The position numbers were made by a program, and so were the translations under genes. From Syngnathus acus (Eukaryota; Chordata; Actinopteri; Syngnathiformes; Syngnathidae), in the NCBI RefSeq assembly GCF_901709675.1, contig NC_051108.1, positions 8,044,631 to 8,108,630 on the forward strand: a DNA stretch of 64,000 nt, read 5' to 3'. Of this stretch, positions 32,448-44,628 are shown piece by piece. The stretch's first letter is position 1; every line of letters starts with the position of its first letter. The notes beneath the pieces are model-generated. The model did no database searches, was not told the DNA's origin, and saw only the letters and a list, made by a program, of their open reading frames with translations.

Positions 32448-35425
32448 AAACATCCATCCATTCATCCATCTTCTTCCGCTTATCCGGGGTCAGGTCGCGG
32501 GGGCAGCAGCTTTAGGAGGGACTCCCAGACTTCCCTCTCCCCAGCCACTTCATCCAGCTCGTCCCAGGGGGATCCCAACGTGTTCCCAGGCCAGCTGAGA
32601 GACATAGTCTCTACAGCGCGTCCTGGGTCGTCCCCAAGGTCTCCTACCGGTGGGACATGCCCGGAACACCTCCCCAGGGAGGCGTCCAGGAGGCATCCTG
32701 ATGAGATGCCCGAGGCACCTCATCTAGCTCCTTTCAATGTGGAGGAGTAGCGACTCTACTCCGAGTCTCTCCCAGATGACCGGGCTTCTCACCCTATCTC
32801 TAAGGGAGAGCCCGGACACCCTGCGGAGGAAACTCATTTCGGGTGCTTGTATCCGGGATCTCGTTCTTTCGGTCACGACCCATAGCTCGTGACCATAGGT
32901 GAGGGTAGGAGCGTAAATCGACCGGTAAATTGAGAGCTTTGCCTTTTGGCTCAGCTCTCTCTTCACCACGACGGACCGGTACAGAGTCCGCATTACTGCC
33001 GACGCTGCACCGATCCACCTGTCGATCTCGCGCTCCATCCTCCCCTCACTTGTGAACAAGACCCCAAGATACTTGAACTCCTCCACTTGGGGCAGGATCT
33101 CATCCCCGATCCGGAGAGGGCATTCCACCCTTTTCCGACCGAGGACCATGGACTCGGATTTGGAGGTACTGACACTCATCCCGACCGCTTCACACTCGGC
33201 TGCGAACCGCTCCAGTGAGAGCTGGAGATCACGGCCTGAAGAAGCCAACAGCACCACGTCGTCTGCAAAAAGCAGAGACGCGATGCTGAGGTCCCCAAAC
33301 CGGACCCCCTTAACGCCTCGGCTGCGCCTAGAAATTCTGTCCATAAAAATTATGAACAGAATCGGTGACAAAGGGCAGCCTTGGCGGAGTCCAACCCTCA
33401 CTGGGAACAAATCCGACTTACTGCCGGAAATGCGGACCAAACTCTGGCATCGGTGATACAGGGACCGAACCGCCCTTATCAGTTGGCTCGGCACCCCGTA
33501 CTCCCGAAGCACCCTCCACAGAACCTCCCGAGGGACACGGTCGAACGCCTTCTCCAAGTCCACAAAACACATGTGGACTGGTTGGGCGAACTCCCATGCA
33601 CCCTCGAGGATCCTGCCGAGGCTGTAGAGCTGGTCCACTGTTCCATGGCCAGGACGAAAGCCACACTGCTCCTCCTGAATCCGAGGTTCGACCTTCCGAC
33701 GGCCCCTCCTCTCCAGCACCCCTGAATAGACCTTACCAGGGAGGCTGAGGAGTGTGATTCCCCTGTAATTGGAACACACCCTCCGGTCCCCCTTCTTAAA
33801 GTGGGGAACCACCACCCCAGTCTGCCAATCCAGAGGTACTGTCCCCGATGTCCACACAATGTTGTAGAGGCGTGTCAGCCATGACAGCCCCACAACATCC
33901 AGAGCCTTTAAGAACTCCGGGCGAATCTCATCCACCCCCGGGGCCTTGCCACCGAGGAGTTTTTTAACTACCTCAGTGACTTCGACCCCAGAGATTGGAG
34001 AGTCCGTCTCAGAATCTCCAGGCCCTGCTTCCACAATGGAAGGCGTGTAGGTGGAATTGAGGAGGTCTTTGAAGTATTCTCCCCACCGACTCACGACGTC
34101 CCGAGTCGAGGTCAGCAGCACGCCATCCCCATTGTAAACAGTATTGACGTTGCACTGCTTCCCCCTCCTGAGACGCCGGATGGTGGACCAGAATTTCCTC
34201 GAAGCCGTCCGGAAGTCATTCTCCATGGCCTCGCCAAACTCCTCCCACGCCTGGGTTTTTGCCTCAGCAACCGCCGAAGCCGCGTTCCGCTTGGCCATCC
34301 GGTACCTGTCAGCTGCCTCTGGAGTCCCGCAGACCAAAACGGCCCGATAGGACTCCTTCTTCAGCTTGACGGCATCCCTTACCGCCGGTGTCCACCAGCG
34401 GGTTCGGGGATTGCCGCCACAACAGGCACCAACGACCTTACGGCCACAGGTCCGGTCGGCCGCCTCAACAATGGAGGCGCGGAACATGGTCCACTCGGAC
34501 TCAATGTCCCCCGCCTCCCCCGGGACGTGGGAAAAGCGTGGGAGTTGAAGCTCTTCCTGACAGGGGATTCTGCCAGACGTTCCCAGCAGACCCTCACAGA
34601 GCGTTTGGGTCTGCCAGGTCGGACCGGCATCTTCCCTCACCATCGGAACCAACCCACCACCAGGTGGTGATCAGTTTACAGCTCCGCCCCTCTCTTCGCC
34701 CGAGTGTCCAAAACATGTGGCCGCAAATCCGATGACACGACTACAAAGTCGATCATCGAACTGCAACCTAGGGTGTCCTGGTGCCAAGTGCACACGTGGA
34801 CACCCTTATGTTTGAACATGGTGTTCATTATAGAAAATCCATGTCGAGCACAGAAGTCCAATAATAGAACACCGCTCGGGTTTAGATCTGGGGGGCCGTT
34901 CCTCCCAATCACGCCCTTCCAGGTCTCACTGTCATTGCCCACGTGAGCATTGACGTCACCCACTAGAACAATGGAGTCCCTAGAAGGAGCGCTCTCCAGC
35001 ACTTCCTCCAGGGACTCCAAGAAGGGTGGGTACTCTGAGCTGCCGTTTGGTGCATAGACCCAAACAACAGTCAGGACCCGTCCCCCCCACCCGTTCACCG
35101 GGGTGAACCCCAATGTGCAGGTGCCTCTCACCGTGGGCAACTCCAGAGTGGAAGAGAGTCCAGCCCCTCTCGAGAGGGCTTGTACCGGAGCCCAACCTGT
35201 GTGTGGAGGCAAGTCCGACTATGTCTAGTCGGAACTTTTCTGCCTCGCACACCAGCTCGGGCTCCTTTCCTGCCATTCCATATCCCAAGAGCCAGCTTCT
35301 GCAGCCCGGGATCGGACCGCCAAGGTCCCTGCCTTTGGCCGCCGCCCAGCTTACACTGCACCTGACCCCTTTGGCCCCTCCCACAGGTGGTGAGCCCATG
35401 GGAAGGGGTTTGAAACAATGAAAGA
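32448..35425 (-). mobile_element. Rex3 (RTE-clade) non-LTR retrotransposon, long but broken copy
   Basis: About 3 kb on the minus strand. The endonuclease region is at about 34676-35400 in two overlapping frames (frameshifted; [15 protein letters not shown]). The reverse transcriptase region (32724-34652) contains CSNYRGITLL, FVDLEKAFDRVPR, GLRQGCPLSP and the catalytic LLFADDVVLL. A stop follows HIERS at 32724, where the family normally continues with MRWLGH. The 3' end is a short ATCC/GGAT tail at 32448-32480. The plus-strand segments CGGTGACAAAGGGCAGCC (33362) and ACCACCACCCCAGTCTGCCA (33809) are landmark Rex3 sequences. Not competent. Confidence 0.9.
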
Positions 35426-35495
35426 AAAAAAAAAATGGGGGAAATGTTACGTTGGGTTCCCTTTACTCTTGAAATGATCAAGGAGGAAAAAAATA

Positions 35496-37020
35496 CCGTA
35501 TTTTTTGGACTAAAGGTTGCTCAGAATATAGGTCACATTAGCCATAAAATGCACAATAACGTGAAAAAAAACATATATAAGTCGCTCCGGAGTATAAGTC
35601 GCATTTTGGGGGAAATTTATTCGACAAAATCCAACACCAAGAACAGACATTAACGAGCAACAACAGGCTAAACGATAGGTATGCTAACGTGACATACACA
35701 CAAACAAAGAGCTGAGAACGGGCCTGACGTAACATTCAGAGTTATTTAAATAACTATTACATAAATAACACGTTTATAAAACCATCTGTGTCACTCCAAT
35801 TCATTAAATCCATCGATTGTCCTTTATGTCAACAATGCTGGCCGGGTGTGCGCCGCTGACGGCGGTTGCACTTCAAAATATTCCACAGGCCCATATAACG
35901 ATATATAAATTATATATCAAATGACTATTACATAAGCAATAATATTATCAAACCATCTGTGTCACTCCAAATCATTAAATCCATCGATCGTCCTTTATGT
36001 CAACAATGCCAGCCGGGTGAGAGCCGCTGACGGCGCTTGCACTTCAAAATATTCCACAGGCTCATATAACAATATATAAATTATATATCAAATAACTATT
36101 ATATAAGCAATAATATTATCAAACCATCTGTGTCACTCCAAATCATTAAATCCATCGATCAAATTCCTCGTCGTTTGTCAACAACGCCGCGCGTGCGCCC
36201 TGACGTCAGCCTCGTCGTTATTCCACAGATCTAGTATATAACTATATTGTAGCGTTAACAAAGTACAAGGAAAGACGTGGGTTTGGTAAACGGCTCTTTA
36301 TTTAACAAAACAAGAGTTCAACGAGCCAACAACTGAACTGTAATGATAAAAACATATACAAGTTGCTACACGAAATAAAATATATCAAATAACTATAACA
36401 TAAATAGTTAACCGCCACACGGCCCCAAGCACCGGTGTGGACTTCCAGGCGTGTGGCGGCGTGGACTTCCATCCCCGGTGGTGGCACTTCCAGCCACAGA
36501 GGTGGAAGAGAGCACCATAGAATAGGACCGGACGTGCGTAAAAGCCATGTCCGAGCCCCATCCACCGTCCCCGGACAGCCACCCGGCCGAGCGCCGGCCC
36601 CCGACTTCCATCCACGGAGGTGAAAGAGAGCTCCGTAGAGTAGGACCAGGCATGCGTAAAAGCCATAATAGTTTTTCAAACCTTCTATGTCACTCCATAT
36701 CATTAAATCCTTCAAACTCTTCGTCCTCCGTGTCACTTACAAACAAAGCCGCTAATGATGCCGGTACGTGGGGCCCTTCGTCATCTTCATCATCCCGTGA
36801 TCAAATCTTTGTCCTTTATGGAAACAACCGCCGTGCCGCTGACGTCACTTGAAATGCAAATTAGGGTAACCCTTGCTACATCACGGTTTCACTTTTTTTT
36901 TTTTTTTTGGGGAATTTTGAAAATTTGTGAAAAAATTCACATACAAGTCGCTCCTCAGTATAAGTCGACCCCCCACCCAAACTATGAAAAAAAACGCAAT
37001 TTATAGTCCAGAAAATACGG
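35496..37020. mobile_element. Composite TIR element, copy B, abutting aida
   Basis: Same MITE-type ends as copies A and C, flanked by TA (35494-35495, 37021-37022), in inverted orientation to copy A. It contains two to three tandem units of about 180 bp (35760-36190; marker ATTCCACAGGCCCATATAAC) and about two of the 117 bp units (about 36480-36670). Its right end lies 35 bp from the aida stop codon, so the aida 3' UTR probably runs into it. Confidence 0.78.
36297..36302 (-). promoter_or_regulatory. AATAAA inside composite element, possible aida polyA signal
   Basis: This is the first canonical AATAAA I find on the minus strand downstream of the aida stop codon, about 750 bp away and inside composite copy B. 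Use by aida is inference; a non-canonical signal nearer the stop is possible. Confidence 0.4.
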
Positions 37021-37055
37021 TACTTGAAATTTTGTAGTGGTGCCTTGTGGGCATC

Positions 37056-39347
37056 TTAGCTATCCTTGTGCAAGGTTTGATGAAGATGAAGATAAAGTGG
37101 TTTCTTTGTAAGAAGCTGCAGTTTCTTCCTCTTGAAGTCGGTGGGCTTCTTGTACCTAGAAATCCAAAATTACGGGGTTCAACGATGCCATGTTCATTTT
37201 GTCAAAAGACATCCATCAAATAAATGGAATAATGTACAATACTTGACTCACAGCTCAATCACAACTGGACCGGGCTTGATCTCATCCATTTCCAAGAATG
37301 CAAAACATTTTGTGCTGGTGAACCTCTTCTTGGGTTTGTAGTGCTTGAATTCAAAGAAAATAGCTGCCCCTGCAGACGACAAGATCACACAATTTGTGAG
37401 TTCTGGAAATTTGGCTCACACTTGTTTTGTCCTGTTACCTTTTGGTAGTTTCTCCAGATGCCTTTGGATCTCGACGTCCATAATGAAGTGAATGTAGATG
37501 TCTTCCTTCTTGGTGGCAACTGGGGTGTCCTGAACAGGGTTCAAGTCCACCCCATTCAAATCTGCACACAGTCGGATTTTTCATGATACAAGCAGCAATC
37601 GCGATCGTAATGAGGTAGGCGTTGTGATGCGTTTTTGTACCTTTGACACTAATGGTCATGTACGGGTCGATGCATTGCCCGGCATCTTTCAGCCCAATCT
37701 TTTCTATTCTTATTGTAAGCAACGTCATTCCAGGCTCGGAGGGTAACCGTGGCAACAAGGTACCTAAAGAGGGCAATGATGTCACAAAGATTAAACTACT
37801 GTTCCCCCATTGTGCATCGAGGACATTTGTTGATCTCGGGAGATCTAAGCCATGCACATAACGGCAGTACTTTGATGATATGGTCCTACCTTGTGAGGCT
37901 GGGAATAAAGCAGGCGGGCAAGAATAAGAGGTGAGGTCATGCATGGCGTCGACGGAATTGGACAGAAAACACAGACGGCCACATCAAATGGGACATTGTG
38001 ACTCAACCAAGCAGGCAAAGGGGCGGGAGCGGCCGTGTTCGCTTTTGGTTTGAAAGTACCAGGAGCTCTCGGGGGAAACGCTTCTGTGGAACCAGCGACC
38101 GCCGCGACATCTTCTTCCTCCAGCTCCAGATTCTCCTCCTCACCAGGAGCGAGGATTTTTCTGATGAGGATGCGCGAAAAAAGTGTCATTTATGTGTAAA
38201 TAATTCAATACAAGCTTGATTATTAATCATACCAAAAGCTGCTCTTTACCTTATGGGCACTGGTTGGACATCAAAGGGAAATGTTTTATTGTACGTCAAT
38301 ACATTCTTAATGACTGTGGACAAAAAGGACATGTTAAGCATAGGTTAGGATGATGACGAGCGTTGCTAAACAGCAAACAAATGGTGGTAAATGACTCACC
38401 GCTTTCCAGTTTCTTCAAGTCTTCCAACTTGAACTCCTCGGTTGACTGTGTGCTCTAAACACACAAATAAGAATTATATGTGTATATGTAATGTAATTGA
38501 TGCATGTTAGACTAACCTGCAAACTGATACTCCTCATCTCTAGGCATGTTGCAATCTTCCCTAAAGTTTTCTAAAAAGAAAACAAACATGTTAAGTCAAT
38601 TATAAAAACATGAAGTTCTTGTTTACACAACCTACTGAATTGTCTACCTTCTGTTCTTCGGTGAAGTCTGATGAGTTGGATGACTGCACTTCTTTTTGCA
38701 GCTGCCTTGCAAGACTAGAATTAAGTTAAAAAAAAGTTATCAAATAGAATAAATGAATGTGCGGTGCACATTTCCACACCCTTGTGTTCAGAGAGAAATG
38801 CGAGACAATTTCAAACCTTGCAATGACTACCATTCATGTAATTTTACACTTAGCTGGAGGGAACATTATCGTGATTTATTTTTGTTTTCCTGAGGGATGG
38901 GGTTTTTTTAATTGTCAAGTAGTTCTTCTGAAACCACAGGAAACCCACCCATAACAATGAGAGGGTGTGGCTGATATTTCTCAATACTCTGAGGAATATT
39001 GGTGAATTTCTGCACAGAGCAACACACGCACGCACCGCGCATTGGTGAAGGAAGACAGTTGAACGCGCACGCAACAAATGTCACATCGCGTCATATATGC
39101 GGAAGATTCACTTAAATGCTCCCGAGGTCTGAAAGACAGCTCGGGGGGGGGGCAATTTGAGCGAGCTCCCTAATGACTCCAACTGATGGAGTAGTCGTGC
39201 ATACATGTGCTCGCATGTTAGAGGCAGGACACACACTTACATTTGGTACTCGTCTATAGCCTCCACTAACTGTCCCCACGAGTCAAAGTCTATGCCTTTT
39301 CTGAAACTGGCGTGCCATTTCTGCAGAGTCTTGTTGACATCAGACAT
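37056..39347 (-). CDS. aida: Axin interactor, dorsalization-associated protein (AIDA), 303 aa
   Basis: AIDA binds Axin and blocks Axin-mediated JNK activation; in zebrafish it affects dorsoventral patterning, and a mammalian role in ER-linked degradation of lipid-synthesis enzymes is known. Ten coding exons on the minus strand: 39241-39347, 38648-38714, 38517-38570, 38400-38454, 38250-38313, 38060-38160, 37641-37763, 37439-37561, 37252-37369, 37056-37155; total 912 bp, exactly 304 codons with the stop. Human AIDA has 306 aa. The N terminus carries DFDSWGQLVEAIDEYQ (helical Aida-N domain). The linker has ILAPGEEENLELEE. The C-terminal C2-type domain carries PRLPSEPGMTLLTIRIEKIG and KPKKRFTSTKCFAFLEMDEI. 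The last residues are KDS instead of the mammalian KE. It is divergent to rnf8 with 645 bp between start codons. Confidence 0.96.
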
Positions 39348-39992
39348 GTTGGCAGGGCGGGTGCCGGCGGCAGACTCAGGGCAGCATACCCGAGGGCGAC
39401 GTTCATCTACGAGGGGGGTCTTCTTCAGGGCTTGTGCGCCTCCGCCGCGGAGCTGTCTGCAGCAGTTTCGGTTCCGCGCTGACTCACACACCGAATGCTG
39501 ACACCCTGACTATTACCAGAATGGACCAAACCCTTTCTGTCTACTATGCGCTCACCCCGAACTCCCATCCGTGAGGAGAAGTCACCGGAAGTCCCGCCTC
39601 GTGCTGCGGGTGTGCGCGATTTGAGACACCCTTTGCGCGAGTGGGGCGGCAAAAGAAGGAATTGATCATTTGAGTAGAATTGTAAGAAATTAAAACCCAT
39701 TTATCGGATTACATTTAATAATGAGAACAATAATAATTGTTTTTATCAATAGTAATCGCACGGTAATAATAACTACCTTTCCAAACAACGTAATCAATTA
39801 AATAGAATATCTTTACTAGTAATCTTGTAATAATTTCCAGCACATCCCTCTATATGCTTTTATTTTGGAAATACCCAAGAGCATATACCGGATAAAGCGT
39901 AACTCTACGCAACGACAATCTTTCTAAGACAGCCACCGACTGAAGCGCTGTTCAGAACAGCACGATATGAGATAAAGACGGATAAAGTCGCA
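39348..39992. promoter_or_regulatory. Divergent promoter region aida/rnf8
   Basis: 645 bp between two opposite start codons, GC-rich next to aida. It includes an ETS-family motif CCGGAAGT at 39585-39592, common in bidirectional housekeeping promoters. No TATA box was recognised. Confidence 0.55.
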
Positions 39993-42882
39993 ATGGACCC
40001 TTCTGCGTCTAATGACTCTGAGGATGAAAGTTCGGACTCAGAAGTTGTTTGTTTAATGGGGGTCGGGAAGAATTCAGACTGGCTTCGCTTGGTAGAAAAC
40101 ATACAAGTTCGTACATTCATTTAGCTTCGTTAGCTAGCTAATCAGAAATAACCTTTAACTTTGTGAACCTTTAAATTGGGGACGTTATGTGACGTGAGGT
40201 GATTTTCGTGTGATTACATCGCGCAGGTCTGTTGTGCAGTCCTCAGTGAAAAAATGCAGTGGATTTCCTCTGGCTGATTTTCATGCAATATTTTGTATGC
40301 ATCGATCCCAGTTTTAAAGCTAGCTTAAAAATGTATATCGAATAAATACATAATTTTGATTGACTGATTTTTATTGAACAAATAAATCTAAACTTTCAAG
40401 AAAAAAACGTATGACGGTAGTTTTACATGTTCAAAGGGAGTAGGAAGAAGTAAAATAACCTAATGTCAATTTATTCCACTAGTAGGTTATTTATATGCAA
40501 AAAAAGACCCAAAAGTCAAAACAAAACACTTCTGTTAACACCAGTATAAGCGTGGTTGTCAGTACATTAGACAAAAAGCCTTGCTCACGTGTACTGATAG
40601 ATCAATGAACTACACTGGTATATTAGGGGGTTAATTTTATTGTCACGTCACATAAGTGCTAATATGCAGCCACGAAGACTGACAAAAATTACCATTTGTA
40701 CCTTTCTTGTGTGTAGGTTTCTATTGGCCGTGGTTTTGGCGTGACCTACCAACTTGTGTCCCCATGTTGCCCTTTAATGATCTCCAGGCTTCACTGCACT
40801 TTTTGTCAAAGGGAAGATGGACATTGGACAGTGACAGACAAGCAGGTACCCATTAGTTAGTAGGACTGTGCTGTCAATTCATTAGCATACCGCAGGGCCT
40901 GACGTTGAAGTTTAGCTTTTTCAAGTTTGTACATTTCAGTCGATACAGAAATGTATGTTGTTTGTGGTGTATAAAACATATTTTTCTGTTCTTTATGTGA
41001 TCACCGTCAGAGTCTCAATGGTGTGTGGGTGAATGGGATCCGCATACCCACTGAAAAAGCCCACCTGCTTCAGCTTGGCGATTCCGTGCGTCTCGGTGTT
41101 CCTATCGTGGGATCCAAAGCTGAGTTTGACTACAAACTTGTGAAGCGACCCCTCAGAGAAATTCAACGCAAATTGCTAAAAGGGCAGAAAACAAGCACCA
41201 AAGTAGCGAACGTACCTATGAAAAGGAAGCTGATTGAGGAAGAAGGGGAGCCATCTACCTCAAAGACTAAATTGTACCGCTGCTCGGACCTAGACAAGTC
41301 GGTGGCACAGCCATGCCCGCTGTCTCCAGCCGAGCACCAAGAGTGTCGCAGTTGCGCCCAGCTGAAGGAGGCCCCTCCCAAACCACATGTGGAAGACTCG
41401 GAGCGGGCCTGTGGTGGCTTAGATGTCCCATGTGACCTTGACAACTTGCAGATGCACATGTTGTTCCCTTTGACATTATATTCTGCCTTGACAAAGACGA
41501 CACATGCCAGAACACCTCTCTGCTCTCCCTCTTGCAGATATAGCCAGAACATCTCCATGCTCAGGGAGCAGGTAGACAGCACACAGAGGCAGGTGACCTC
41601 GCTGGAAGGTGAGCCCCAATCAGCCGACCCGTTTAGGGAGGAGCAGATCAACCAGCTACAACGACAGCTCAAGACACTCCAAGCCAAGCTGCTGAAAATG
41701 AAAATGTTTGAGAGGTCCGTCCGTGAAACTAAGAAGCAACAAGAGGTGAGAACATGCTCAAAGAAAATCTTGTTCCATTATGAACCGATTTGTATTTTAA
41801 ATGAATTGCATCTTAATACATGCGGCTGGAATTTAAAAAGAAAAAAAAAATATCCCTGCCAACCATGCAGAAATTGAGCTCAGTTTGTGGGTTTTTTTCT
41901 TATTATGGCCTCAGAAGACACAGCAGCAAAAGGAGCTGATGGAAAAGCAGTTAGAAAACACCTTGCAGGAGGTAAACATCATACATAAGACACCATCACC
42001 AACAACAGAGAGCAGAGCTGGACGCGGAAGGCATAGAAGGCAAAACGTTCTGACAAAGTGTAATTGGGTAACTCAAGCACATATAGATAAAATGATAAAA
42101 TTATGTATCTAATATGTGAAGAAATAAGGAACTATGTCACTAACATAACCAATGATCGTCTATGTGACCAAATGAATGACCAAAGCCACTAGCATAATCA
42201 AGGACCGACAATCATGACATATTCCACGTTGTATTTTTTTTCTCGTTGTTCAATTTGTTCTCGCTCATTAGCAGAGAAAAGTCATGGATGAACTTGTGTT
42301 TTTTTTTTTTTTTTTTTTAAATGTTCAAGATTCTGTTGGACAAAAACAAAGAACTCGAAGTGACTAAGGTGGGTTTCCACACCCAGGATATTTTTAGCGC
42401 AGCGCATTTGTAGCACCTCACACTATTTCTGTTTCCAGGCGGAGAAGGAAAAGGCGAGGGCCCAAAAGGAGGAAGTTGTCACGCAAGTGACCACGACCCT
42501 GGAAAACGAGCTTCAGTGCATCATCTGCTCTGAGCTCCTTATTGAGGTGACAGTCAGTAGAAGCCGCTCGCATTTGATTATATCAAGGAATACCAAATAA
42601 TTGACAACTTTTTCCCTTTAGGCCGTCACCCTAAACTGTGCTCATAGCTTCTGCTGCTATTGCATCAAGCAGTGGCGCAAAAAGAAAGAGGAGTGCCCCA
42701 TCTGCCGGCAGGCCATCAAGTCCCAAACCCACTGTCTGGCGCTGAACAACTTCATCGACAGCATGGTGGAGAACCTAAGTTTGGATATGAAGATCAGACG
42801 GCAGACGCTCGTCTCCGAGAGGAAAGGAGAGTTGTGCATTAAATCAAGTCACGATGGAGCAGGAGCCGAAACCTCAACATAA
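39993..42882 (+). CDS. rnf8: E3 ubiquitin-protein ligase RNF8, 480 aa
   Basis: RNF8 reads phosphorylated MDC1 at DNA double-strand breaks through its FHA domain and, with UBC13, builds K63-linked ubiquitin chains that recruit RNF168, BRCA1 and 53BP1. Exons: 39993-40106, 40717-40845, 41011-41745, 41915-41971, 42330-42368, 42439-42546, 42622-42882; 1443 bp in frame (human 485 aa). The FHA core is visible: GRGFGVTYQ (R43), SRLHC (S61, H64), SLNGVWVNG (N84). A basic linker and coiled coil (about 270-390) follow. The RING begins CIICSELL at about residue 385 and continues ...NCAHSFCCYCI...ECPICR, the C3HC4 pattern. The C-terminal tail (ending GAETST) differs from mammals. The exon 1 donor is GTTCGT, which is weak. 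ATTAAA near 43314 may be the polyA signal. Confidence 0.96.
42299..42318 (+). repeat. Poly-T tract in rnf8 intron 4
   Basis: About 20 T residues, 12 bp before the exon 5 acceptor at 42330, forming an extended pyrimidine tract. Confidence 0.9.
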
Positions 42883-43507
42883 TCTTTTTGTTCTGCTGAA
42901 GGTTATGACTTTTACATACTTTCAAAAGTCCAAAAGGAAATACCTGTCGGGATGACCAAGACATTAGTGATGAGAAGGAATACTGACAGTAATACACTTG
43001 TGACATCACAACAAATGAGACACAATGTGTAATGACAGCAAGACCTTCATCGTTGGTCAGAATGTCAACATCTGGATGCAGACCACCCCTTCACCGCAGT
43101 GAAGAAAGAGTGTGTGAACTGCTGAAGGATTAAGAACCCTCGAGCCGATGTCCATAACAGCAGCTTCTGCTCATAGGACACCCAGAACTGGATTTTCTTG
43201 TAGTCTTGTCTTGACAGTTGATGCGCTTCTCCGGGATGTTCCAAGGACGTTTTGGAAACAGATCGAGTTAAGATCTGTTTTTGTTTCTAGGAAATATGTT
43301 TGCATGCCAAAAGATTAAATAGTTTCTGTTTGAGTATAATCCCTGACACATTCACTTTTCTAATTTCCTGGCTCCTTGTCGATTTATTGGTGCCAGTATT
43401 TGCTTAAAACATCCGGTTTATTTTCCTGAGCCCAGCCGTTGCGATTCCCCTACTGTCCTGTGGGTAGCAGTACTTTGTTATTCCATTGACTGGCGCAAGA
43501 GCGTTCC

Positions 43508-43521
43508 GTAGCTATGGAAAC
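43508..43521 (+). promoter_or_regulatory. X-box (RFX site) at 5' end of tcte1
   Basis: GTAGCTATGGAAAC fits the ciliary X-box consensus GTHNYYATRRNAAC at all positions. RFX factors drive cilium genes through such sites, and the gene downstream encodes a motile-cilium protein. A donor (GTACGTG) follows at 43544, consistent with a short first exon. The match is seen in the sequence; its function is inference from the family. Confidence 0.55.
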
Positions 43522-43849
43522 GCGCGGCTCACAAAGACAGCAGGTACGTGTCTTCACACAGTGAATACAAATTTTATTTTATCAATAGTGTATAAAATTA
43601 TATTGCCATGAGTCTTGCCCAATTAAATCGTCAGAAGAGGTGGCACGCACGGGCCTAGTCACAGTTGATGAAAGTCGGCTTGACTTTTTAATTCAGTCTT
43701 AGCATGATTGGTGGAATGTTCTAGCATTTTAAAAATTGTGATGTTTTAACAAAGCTAATGATACAGTATTAGCATGATTGCAGGAATATTTTTTGCATTT
43801 TAAAAAGTGTAATGTTTTAACAAAGCAAAGGATATTCTCTAACGTTAGA

Positions 43850-44400
43850 ATCGAATCGAATAGAATGCCCTTTATTGTCATTTTACAACTTAGTTGTACA
43901 ACGAAATTCGGATAGCTGCTCCCTTCCTAGTGCAAACATTACAAAATTTAAAAAAGTATAAAAGGAAATCTGAGGATAAAAGTGAAAGATCTTATTTACA
44001 GTATAGCTATTAGTCTAAGAATGAAGGTTAAGAAAATCTTATTTATGTTCAATGTGGGTACATGAATGAGGTTTGTACAGAAAGTAGATAAATAGTTATT
44101 GCACGTAGTTTTTAAAGGAGTATGAGAGTTGTATTATAGCTGGTGTTTTCTCAGAGTTCAGCGCGGTGATGGCTCTTGGGAAGAAACTGTTTTTCAGTCT
44201 GTAGTCCTTGTTCGAATGCCTCTGTAGCGCCTCCCAGAAGGAAGCAGTTCAAACAGCTGGGAGGCGGAATGTGTGTTGTCTTTGATGATGTTGTGAGCTC
44301 TGCTGACGCACCGGGTGTTGTATATGTCCGTCAGGGAGGGGAGAGGGCAGCCGATGATCCTTTGCGCTGCTTTGACTGTCCTCTGTAGCCTCCCTCTATC
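43850..44400 (-). mobile_element. 5'-truncated CR1/L2/Rex1-group LINE in tcte1 intron 1
   Basis: Reads on the minus strand as the last part of the reverse transcriptase frame (translation of 44160-44400 resembles the LLPSGRR-type C terminus of the LINE at 25889) and a 3' UTR ending in ACAATAAAGGG with the same terminal motifs as the LINE at 25650. Only the 3' 550 bp are present. Confidence 0.75.
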
Positions 44401-44628
44401 TGCAGCAGCAGTTATACTTGATGTAGCAGTGACTCTTGTTCATACATTATTTGTGCATTCATAAAACCACTTTAACAATATATTTAGGCTGAAATAAGTA
44501 ACATGTAGGATATCTAGATGGTGGCTCGTCTAAAATACAAGCTGTGCTTTACAATCATGTTTTTACAAAATGCATGATCATTATATGTACTTTTTTTAGT
44601 AGTAGTCCTCCACAAACCACCAACAATC

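Noticed and set aside
43514-43543. ATG plus ten codons as the N terminus of tcte1
   Set aside because: It cannot join the next exon in phase with any of the nearby acceptors, and the ATG lies inside the X-box. It is more likely 5' untranslated.
44169-44388. 70-codon frame in tcte1 intron 1 as an extra exon
   Set aside because: The sequence is the reverse strand of a LINE C-terminal fragment.
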